Positions 1-5,612 of a stretch of 5,612 nt of DNA are shown piece by piece; position 1 is the first letter of the stretch, and each line of letters starts with the position of its first letter. Origin of the DNA: Ruminococcus sp. (GTDB lineage: Bacteria; Bacillota; Clostridia; Oscillospirales; Ruminococcaceae). The stretch spans positions 1 to 5,612 of the forward strand of contig JAFYET010000107.1 in NCBI GenBank assembly GCA_017544125.1, written 5' to 3'. A model generated the notes under the pieces. It was not told the origin of the DNA, made no database searches, and worked only from the letters and a program-made list of their open reading frames with translations. The position numbers were made by a program, and so were the translations under genes.

Positions 1-1242
<1,242 letters not shown>

Positions 1243-1266
1243 CTAAATAATGCTTTAACCATAAGT

Positions 1267-1293
1267 TTAGCACTCTTTAACCCCGAGTGCTAA
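1267..1293 (-). promoter_or_regulatory. CIRCE operator (HrcA repressor binding site)
   Basis: A perfect inverted repeat, TTAGCACTC, nine bases, GAGTGCTAA, occupies 1267-1275 and 1285-1293. This is the canonical CIRCE sequence bound by the HrcA repressor, which is known to control groESL and dnaK operons in Firmicutes and many other bacteria. It lies at the predicted groESL transcription start and in the 5' leader, 40 bp before the groES start codon, as expected. Heat-shock derepression is inferred from the family; hrcA itself is not in this window. Confidence 0.97.
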
Positions 1294-1298
1294 ATACT

Positions 1299-1326
1299 AT
1301 TTTATCACACTTTCGGGAAATTTCAA
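1299..1326 (-). promoter_or_regulatory. groESL promoter (sigma-A type, extended -10)
   Basis: Read on the minus strand, a -35 box TTGAAA (complement of 1321-1326) is followed after 16 bp by a -10 box TAAAAT (complement of 1299-1304). A TG one base ahead of the -10 box makes it an extended -10. Predicted initiation is near 1292, so the CIRCE element overlaps the start and HrcA binding would block initiation directly. The call rests on consensus match and position. Confidence 0.82.
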
Positions 1327-1330
1327 GTGA

Positions 1331-1404
1331 TTACACATGACTTACACAAATTTCGTATACCTGCACAAATGAGCCTATGTTTACACGCCCCGATATATGC
1401 ACAA
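1331..1404. repeat. Direct repeats of a TTACACA-like motif upstream of the groESL -35 box
   Basis: Two exact TTACACA copies (1331-1337 and 1342-1348) are spaced 11 bp apart, start to start. Related motifs follow: TGCACAAA (1362-1369), TTACACG (1381-1387) and TGCACAA (1399-1405 has TGCACAA in part, read from 1399). The first copy lies 5 bp beyond the groESL -35 box. An 11-bp repeat pitch is typical of tandem sites for OmpR/PhoB-family regulators. A binding role is inference only; the repeats themselves are visible. Confidence 0.45.
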
Positions 1405-1440
1405 CTGACATAGGGCGGCAGCGGCGTTTGCTTTTATATA

Positions 1441-1516
1441 TGATATGTTACATAAAGTGAGGTTATGAATTGGTTAATTCGACAAAATGAGGAATTTTAT
1501 GTAAAAACATATATCA
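1441..1516. repeat. Nested inverted repeat in the divergent spacer
   Basis: The outer arms are TGATATGTT-ACATAAA (1441-1456) and TTTATGT-AAA-AACATATATCA (1496-1516), which are complementary apart from small internal bulges. Between them sits a short hairpin, GAATT-GGTT-AATTC (1467-1480). AT-rich pairing makes the folded RNA weak, so a protein-binding site or chance in AT-rich DNA is as likely as a structured RNA. Confidence 0.4.
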
Positions 1517-1641
1517 AATTTATCGCCTTAATATGCTAAAATATTGATACTTTCGACACGCTTTTATTGCCGCAAAAGGTGTATTCTTTTAACGAATTGT
1601 GTAAGGTAACAAATAGTTCACGGAAAATCTGAAAAAACCTA

Positions 1642-1670
1642 TTGACTTTTGACTGTTAATTTGTTATAAT
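1642..1670 (+). promoter_or_regulatory. Promoter of the two-component regulator gene (sigma-A type)
   Basis: TTGACT (1642-1647), a 17-bp spacer and a perfect TATAAT (1665-1670) make a near-consensus vegetative promoter. Initiation is expected near 1677, giving a leader of about 98 nt before the start codon at 1775. A second TTGACT lies 7 bp downstream (1649-1654) and is 18 bp from TACTAT (1673-1678), so a weaker overlapping promoter is possible. It points away from groESL and should drive the regulator-kinase pair, perhaps also htrA. Confidence 0.88.
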
Positions 1671-1729
1671 TTTACTATCAATTAGAATTTGTCTTTGATT
1701 TTGTTTAAAATTGAGGGAGAGGAAATTCG

Positions 1730-1746
1730 GGGGTCACAAACACCCC
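1730..1746 (+). other. Small hairpin in the regulator mRNA leader
   Basis: GGGGT (1730-1734) pairs with ACCCC (1742-1746) around a 7-base loop CACAAAC. It ends 15 bases before the AAGGATG ribosome site (1761-1767), so it leaves that site free. It has no T-tract and is not a terminator. A role in mRNA stability or translation is possible but unproven. Confidence 0.4.
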
Positions 1747-1774
1747 AATCCAAATAACGAAAGGATGATCAAAT

Positions 1775-2509
1775 ATGTCTATGGGAAGAGTGCTCGTAGT
1801 AGATGACGACAAGAACATCTGTGAGCTGTTAAGGCTTTATCTGGAGAAGGACAATTACGGTGTTATACTTGCACACGACGGTGAGGAGGCTATCGTTAAA
1901 TTCAACGCCTTAAAGCCCGACATAATCCTGCTTGATGTAATGCTGCCCGGCATTGACGGCTGGCAGGTATGCAGAGAGATAAGAAAGAAATCAAACGTGC
2001 CGATAATCATGATAACTGCAAAGAGCGAGACTTTCGACAAGGTGCTCGGTCTTGAGCTGGGCGCTGATGACTACGTGACAAAGCCCTTCGACACCAAGGA
2101 GGTAATTGCACGTATAAAGGCTGTTTACAGGCGTGCAGGTCAGGGCAGCGGTGACAATGAGATAAAGGAAGTTAAATACGACAAGCTGTCTGTCAACATG
2201 ACAAGATACGAGCTGAGAGTAAACGGCGTTGTAGTTGACACACCGCCCAAGGAGCTTGAGCTTCTGTTCCACCTCGCATCAAACCCCAACAGAGTTTACA
2301 CCAGAGACCAGCTTCTTGACGAGGTATGGGGCTTTGAGTATTACGGCGACTCGAGAACGATAGACGTTCACGTAAAGAGGCTTCGTGAAAAGCTCGACGG
2401 CGTTTCGGATAAGTGGAGCCTTAAGACCGTATGGGGCGTAGGCTACAAGTTCGAGGCAGAGGAAAAGCAGGCTCAGACAGCGCAGGGTCAGCAGCCGGCA
2501 AATGAATAA
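1775..2509 (+). CDS. OmpR/PhoB-family response regulator, CssR-like by context
   Basis: This is a cytoplasmic DNA-binding regulator, 244 residues, activated by phosphorylation. The receiver domain (about 4-118) has the acidic pocket Asp10-12, the phospho-acceptor Asp54 in LLDVMLPG, the switch Thr81 and the conserved Lys103 in VTKPF. A winged-helix DNA-binding domain (about 133-226) follows, with the PPKELELL segment (157-164), the recognition-helix region GDSRTIDVHVKRLREKL (191-207) and the TVWGVGYKF hairpin (218-226). The tail after 227 is rich in Gln and Ala. The start at 1775 has an AAGGATG ribosome site at a good distance; the ATG at 1781 is a less likely alternative. The 3' end overlaps the sensor kinase gene by 8 nt, so that kinase is the likely partner. 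Cluster membership with HtrA suggests a surface-protein-stress regulator such as Bacillus CssR; sequence alone cannot settle orthology, so no symbol is given. Confidence 0.95.
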   Translation: MSMGRVLVVDDDKNICELLRLYLEKDNYGVILAHDGEEAIVKFNALKPDIILLDVMLPGIDGWQVCREIRKKSNVPIIMITAKSETFDKVLGLELGADDYVTKPFDTKEVIARIKAVYRRAGQGSGDNEIKEVKYDKLSVNMTRYELRVNGVVVDTPPKELELLFHLASNPNRVYTRDQLLDEVWGFEYYGDSRTIDVHVKRLREKLDGVSDKWSLKTVWGVGYKFEAEEKQAQTAQGQQPANE

Positions 2510-3917
2510 AGGAAAAAGCATATTTTCCAAATATTTTGTGATCTGTTCAGCAGTAATACTCATAAGCTTTGTATGCTTAGGCGCAGTATTACTGCTTGTT
2601 TCTTCACGGTATTTTATAGAGGACAGAAAGGCGCTGCTCAAAAAGAACTGTGAAGGCGCAGCTCACGAGGTATGCCAGGTCATGCTTGATGACCCCTCGG
2701 AATGGAAGGGGCAGGCAAGCGAGATCATGAAAGAATATGCTATGGGCTGCAATGCCCACTTCATACTCACTGACAAAAACGGCAGAGTGATAGAAAAGAC
2801 CTACGGCTCAGACGAGACGATAGGTGCTGAGGTATCAGACGACCTGCTGGGGGAGATAGACGAGAACGGCTACTACGTTTACGACAACTTCGGCGGGCTT
2901 TCAAACGAGACGAGCCACGTATGCGGTGTGAAATTCGCAGCCAACGGGCCTGATTACTATATGCTCACATCGGCTGCCACCAGTGATGACAGCGACTATG
3001 TGGCAAACCTTCTTGAGGTATTCGGCATATCGGCGGTAATAGTGCTGGTGATAGCATTATTCATCGTATACTTTGCGACGATGAAGCTGACAGAGCCTGT
3101 AAAGGAGATAGCCACACTCTCGAAGAAGATAGGCAAGGGCGACTTTGACGTAAAGTTCCCGGAATACGACATTGCTGAGTTCAAGCAGCTGAGCAACGCC
3201 TTCAACGAAATGGCGGCATCGCTAAAAAGCTACGACACCATGCGAAACAGCTTTGTAGCGAACGTATCGCACGAGCTGAGAACGCCCATGACATCTATCG
3301 GCGGCTTTGTTGACGGCTTGCTTGACGGCACGATACCCGAGGTAAAGAGGGACGAATACCTGCGCATCATATCATCAGAGGTACACAGGCTGACAAGGCT
3401 TGTACGCAGTATGTTAAACCTTGCAAAGATAGAGGCAGGGGAGATGGAGCCGAAGCTTGAAAAGTTCTCGGTAATAGAGCTGATAGTCGAGACGCTGATG
3501 ACCTTTGAGAACAGGATAGAGGAAAAGCAGATAGAGATACGAGGGCTTGATGCGCCGAGGATATGGCTTTATGCTGACGAGGGGCTTGTTCACCAAGTCA
3601 TCTACAATCTGATAGAGAACGCCATAAAGTTTGTAAACAAGGGCGGCTACATACAGTTCGGCTTTGAGCCGATAGGTGACAGGACGGTGATCTCGATAAG
3701 AAACAGCGGCGAGGGCTTAAGCGAAGAGGAAATGCCGCTGGTATTCGACAGATTTTACAAGACTGACAAATCGAGGGGGCTTGATGCCACGGGCGTTGGC
3801 TTAGGGCTTAACATAGTAAGCTCGATAATCAGGCTGCACGGCGGCAAGATAATGGTCAAGAGCGTTAAGGGCGAATACACCGAGTTTGTATTCACTTTAG
3901 CAAACAGCGAACCGTGA
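2502..3917 (+). CDS. Membrane sensor histidine kinase (HAMP-HisKA-HATPase_c), CssS-like by context
   Basis: This 471-residue sensor should autophosphorylate on His and pass the phosphate to the overlapping regulator gene's product. In order: a membrane segment (about 11-33), an extracytoplasmic domain (about 34-171), a second membrane segment (about 172-192), a HAMP linker (about 193-245), a HisKA domain with the phospho-accepting His257 in VSHELRTP, and an ATPase domain. The N box is YNLIENAIKF (368-377, key Asn373), the F box FDRFYK (415-420), and the G2 box GVGLGLNIV (431-439). The G1 position reads NSGEG (401-405), with Asn where Asp is usual. The sensor domain contains the stretch HFILTDKNGRVIEK (86-99), suggestive of a PAS/PDC-like fold, and four cysteines (50, 58, 83, 141). 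The start overlaps the regulator's stop codon in ATGAATAA and has only a weak, distant ribosome site, so translation is probably coupled. The ligand is unknown. Confidence 0.95.
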   Translation: MNKGKSIFSKYFVICSAVILISFVCLGAVLLLVSSRYFIEDRKALLKKNCEGAAHEVCQVMLDDPSEWKGQASEIMKEYAMGCNAHFILTDKNGRVIEKTYGSDETIGAEVSDDLLGEIDENGYYVYDNFGGLSNETSHVCGVKFAANGPDYYMLTSAATSDDSDYVANLLEVFGISAVIVLVIALFIVYFATMKLTEPVKEIATLSKKIGKGDFDVKFPEYDIAEFKQLSNAFNEMAASLKSYDTMRNSFVANVSHELRTPMTSIGGFVDGLLDGTIPEVKRDEYLRIISSEVHRLTRLVRSMLNLAKIEAGEMEPKLEKFSVIELIVETLMTFENRIEEKQIEIRGLDAPRIWLYADEGLVHQVIYNLIENAIKFVNKGGYIQFGFEPIGDRTVISIRNSGEGLSEEEMPLVFDRFYKTDKSRGLDATGVGLGLNIVSSIIRLHGGKIMVKSVKGEYTEFVFTLANSEP

Positions 3918-3942
3918 GCGGGCTTCGCCCTAAAAAAATAAA

Positions 3943-4028
3943 GAATAGTGAATAATTGAGGTTGCCGCCCTGCGGGCGGCGGTTCTGAAATGCGGGAGTT
4001 CTGCATTTCAATCGTGCATTGTGCATTG
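3943..4028. repeat. Hairpin-rich intergenic repeat element between kinase and protease genes
   Basis: The 86-bp block begins with tandem heptads GAATAGT-GAATAAT (3943-3956) and ends with tandem GTGCATT-GTGCATT (4014-4027). Its core holds two perfect stems. The first is GCCGCCC-TGC-GGGCGGC (3964-3980; 7 bp, triloop). The second is TGAAATGC (3986-3993) with GCATTTCA (4003-4010; 8 bp, 9-base loop). Neither hairpin is followed by a T-tract, so this is not an intrinsic terminator. Such heptad-flanked palindromic blocks look like the dispersed non-coding repeats of clostridial genomes; dispersal cannot be shown from one copy. Confidence 0.55.
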
Positions 4029-4034
4029 ATAAGT

Positions 4035-4040
4035 GAGGTG
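4035..4040 (+). promoter_or_regulatory. Ribosome binding site that fixes the HtrA start
   Basis: GAGGTG lies 6 bases before the ATG at 4047. The in-frame upstream ATG at 3990 lies inside a hairpin stem, has no ribosome site, and would add 19 residues unlike an HtrA N-terminus. The start at 4047 is therefore preferred. Confidence 0.85.
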
Positions 4041-4046
4041 ATAGGT

Positions 4047-5348
4047 ATGAGCTTTTTTGATGAGGAGGTATTCTTTGCTGACATGGCGGAGGTGCCGAAA
4101 AAGGACGACAGCTTTACCATGCCCAGCGGGGCATCGTCTAAAGCGGACGTGGCATCAAACGGGCTGGGTGCTGCCAACAAGCGCCGCAGGTCGGGCAGGC
4201 TCAGGCTTATCGCATCGACAGCACTTATAACTGCCGTACTTATAATGGGCACAGCCATGCTTACCGTGTTATTACGGGGCAGGGGGTGGGTAGCGAACCT
4301 CATACTCGGGGGGAAGAACATAGAGTTCACGCTGCCCGTTGCCGATTACCCGGACGTAGACATTGCCGACAAGGACGAATACGGGCGCTACACCACCGAG
4401 GGGCTTGTAAAAGCAGTATCTGACACGGTAGTGGAGATACAGATATTCAAAAGCGGCAGCTACGTTCCCTCAAGCCAGGGCAGCGGCATAGTGATATCGG
4501 AAAACGGCTACATCGTAACGAACGCCCACGTTGTCAGCGAGGCAAGCAGGGGCATCAAGGTCATTCTTTTTGACGGGACGGCTTACGATGCGGTCGTGAT
4601 AGGCGCTGACGACAGGACGGACATAGCTGTTATCAAGATAAATGCGGCGGGGCTGAAGTTTGCGAGCTTTGCCGACTCAGACGGGGTAAGTCTGGGCGAG
4701 GACGTATGCGCAATAGGCGCACCCGGGGGCTTTGCAAACTCGGTAACGAAAGGCATAGTCTCGGGCAAGAACAGGCAGATAGCCGCACAGAACGGCGACA
4801 TAAAGATGGACTGCCTACAGCTTGATGCGGCGATAAACCCCGGCAGCTCGGGCGGGGCTATATTCAATATGTTCGGGCAGGTGATAGCCATATCATCATC
4901 GAAGCTGGCATCGACCACCTACGACGGCATAGGCTTTGCGATAACCACCAACGCTGCGAAGCCGATAATCGAGAGCCTCATGGAGCACGGTTACGTCAAG
5001 GGCAGGATAAGGATAGGCATAACCTTCTACGGCATAAACGAGCAGGCTGCGATGAGAGCCAAGGTAGAGATTAAGCCGGGGCTATACGTTGTTGCGATAG
5101 ACGACAGCTGCGATGTTGCGAACACAAGGCTGAGAGTAGACGACGTTATCACAAGTGTTGAGGGCGAGCCTGTACGGAGTCTTGAAGAGTTAAAGCAGTT
5201 ACTTGAGGGGCGTGAGCCCGGCGACGAGGTGACAGCCCACGTTTACAGACCTGCGATAACCGGCGAGGGCGAGGAGTTTGACATCAGTTTCAAGCTGATG
5301 GAGGACAACGGCGGTCTGATCGAGAACCCTGCGGGGAAGAGTGCATAG
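4047..5348 (+). CDS. htrA: HtrA/DegP-type membrane-anchored serine protease with one PDZ domain
   Basis: This 433-residue protease should degrade or refold misfolded proteins outside the membrane. A charged cytoplasmic N-terminus (1-50, ending in the basic run KRRRSGRLR) precedes one membrane segment (about 54-76) with no signal-peptidase site evident, a type II anchor typical of Gram-positive HtrA. The trypsin-like domain (about 115-310) has the triad His161 in TNAHVV, Asp192 in RTDIAVIKI, and Ser268 in NPGSSGGAIF. The serine motif is GSSGG where HtrA proteins usually have GNSGG. The substrate-pocket region YDGIGFAI (292-299) is present. One PDZ domain spans about 325-415, with GLYVVAI (345-351) and the RVDDVITSVEGEPV block (363-376). 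The gene follows the kinase by 129 bp with no clear promoter of its own, so it is probably read from the regulator promoter. Its pairing with a two-component system parallels CssRS-HtrA of Bacillus. The terminator directly downstream ends the unit. Confidence 0.95.
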   Translation: MSFFDEEVFFADMAEVPKKDDSFTMPSGASSKADVASNGLGAANKRRRSGRLRLIASTALITAVLIMGTAMLTVLLRGRGWVANLILGGKNIEFTLPVADYPDVDIADKDEYGRYTTEGLVKAVSDTVVEIQIFKSGSYVPSSQGSGIVISENGYIVTNAHVVSEASRGIKVILFDGTAYDAVVIGADDRTDIAVIKINAAGLKFASFADSDGVSLGEDVCAIGAPGGFANSVTKGIVSGKNRQIAAQNGDIKMDCLQLDAAINPGSSGGAIFNMFGQVIAISSSKLASTTYDGIGFAITTNAAKPIIESLMEHGYVKGRIRIGITFYGINEQAAMRAKVEIKPGLYVVAIDDSCDVANTRLRVDDVITSVEGEPVRSLEELKQLLEGREPGDEVTAHVYRPAITGEGEEFDISFKLMEDNGGLIENPAGKSA

Positions 5349-5357
5349 AACATTATC

Positions 5358-5388
5358 AAAAAGCGGCTTGGGAGAAAGCCGCTTTTTT
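5358..5388 (+). terminator. Rho-independent terminator after htrA
   Basis: A 12-bp perfect stem, AAAAAGCGGCTT (5358-5369) with AAGCCGCTTTTT (5376-5387), encloses the 6-base loop GGGAGA and runs into six T residues (5383-5388). It begins 9 bp after the htrA stop codon. The A-tract on the left arm means it could also act weakly on the minus strand. Confidence 0.93.
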
Positions 5389-5458
5389 GGGTGGGGAAAA
5401 AGTGAAGCATACAAATTGGGAGTTGTGGGGGTAACAAAAATTAAGAAGGTTTTGGGGT

Positions 5459-5542
5459 CAAGCCCTTTTCCTTAAAAAGGGCTTGCAGGGACGGGGGCAG
5501 AGCCCCAGCAGGGTTTGGGACAGAGTCCCAACGCCGTAGGCG
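5459..5542. repeat. Array of four consecutive hairpins in the downstream spacer
   Basis: Four perfect stems follow each other. They are CAAGCCCTTTT with AAAAGGGCTTG (5459-5469/5475-5485; loop CCTTA), GGGGC-AGA-GCCCC (5494-5506), TTGGGAC-AGA-GTCCCAA (5515-5531) and CGCC-GTA-GGCG (5532-5542). The two middle hairpins share the AGA triloop and a GGGNC-AGA-GNCCC core, as if related to one another. No T-tract and no open frame with a ribosome site accompanies them. The pattern resembles dispersed palindromic elements of clostridial genomes. Whether it recurs elsewhere, or forms an RNA, cannot be told here. Confidence 0.6.
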
Positions 5543-5612
5543 CAAGGGCGGCGAACAAGTATTAAAAACAGCAGAACGTTCTGATAACAATAGCGCTGTG
5601 AAGAACGAATTG

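Larger units (their letters stand above)
1327..1640. other. Divergent intergenic stretch without a recognisable gene
   Basis: This AT-rich stretch lies between the groESL promoter and the two-component promoter. I see no convincing protein or structural RNA gene. It contains a run of TTACAC/TGCACA motifs at 1331-1404, a spaced inverted repeat CCTATGT (1374-1380) and ACATAGG (1408-1414), and a nested inverted-repeat structure at 1441-1516. TTGTGTAA (1597-1604) is an inverted copy of the TTACACAA at 1342-1349. A 24-codon open frame at 1465-1539 is not well supported, because its Shine-Dalgarno-like GTGAGG sits only 2 bases before the ATG. Confidence 0.6.

Noticed and set aside
1331..1404. CRISPR array or iteron-type origin
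   Set aside because: Repeats are only 6-8 bp, imperfect and irregularly spaced, with no cas or replication gene nearby.
1465..1539. A 24-codon small ORF starting MNWLIRQ in the divergent spacer
   Set aside because: The GTGAGG before it is only 2 bases from the ATG, no clear promoter precedes it, and it lies within an inverted repeat.
3918..3940. GGGC-TTC-GCCC followed by an A-rich run after the kinase stop, as a possible terminator
   Set aside because: The stem is only 4 bp and is followed by A residues, not T, on the transcribed strand; on the minus strand no T-tract follows either.
3990..4046. Upstream extension of the HtrA protein by 19 residues
   Set aside because: The ATG at 3990 is within a hairpin stem without a ribosome site, while the ATG at 4047 has GAGGTG six bases upstream.
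3755..4330. A 191-codon open frame on the minus strand across the kinase end and protease start
   Set aside because: It lies opposite two well-supported genes and the repeat between them, has no recognisable domain, and its composition is that of a shadow frame.
5572..5583. LexA (SOS) box reading of the CAGAACGTTCTG palindrome
   Set aside because: Firmicute LexA sites need GAAC and GTTC separated by four bases; here they abut.

Overview
The window looks like chromosomal DNA of a low-to-mid-GC Firmicute, most likely a clostridial gut or rumen bacterium of the Ruminococcus/Oscillospiraceae type. Three things point that way: a perfect CIRCE operator in front of groESL, strong Gram-positive Shine-Dalgarno sequences, and a CssRS-HtrA-like stress cluster. 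The intergenic spacers also carry compact hairpin-rich repeat elements of the kind common in those genomes. The genus is an inference from general impression, not a search result.

Layout. Positions 1-1227 (minus strand) hold the groESL chaperonin operon: a complete groES (955-1227) followed by the first 304 codons of groEL (914 to the left edge). Its promoter and a textbook CIRCE/HrcA operator lie at 1267-1326. A 547-bp divergent spacer (1228-1774) carries this control region, an AT-rich stretch with inverted and direct repeats and no convincing gene, and a strong sigma-A-type promoter (1642-1670) that reads rightward.

Positions 1775-5348 (plus strand) form a probable three-gene unit: an OmpR/PhoB-family response regulator (1775-2509), a membrane HisKA/HATPase_c sensor kinase that overlaps it by 8 nt (2502-3917), and a membrane-anchored HtrA/DegP-type serine protease with one PDZ domain (4047-5348). 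A 129-bp spacer holding a hairpin-rich repeat separates the kinase from the protease. A clear intrinsic terminator (5358-5388) closes the unit. The remaining 224 bp to the right edge has no gene but contains a run of four tight hairpins.

How the genes may work together. GroES/GroEL fold cytoplasmic proteins and are repressed by HrcA through CIRCE. By family and gene order, the two-component system plus HtrA suggests a quality-control response to misfolded protein at the cell surface, as in Bacillus CssRS-HtrA. The two folding systems sit head to head. Repeats with 11-bp spacing just upstream of the groESL -35 box, and an inverted copy of the same motif upstream of the regulator promoter, raise the untested possibility that the response regulator also touches the chaperonin operon. 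I did not find a clearly new biological system. The least explained parts are the intergenic repeat structures.
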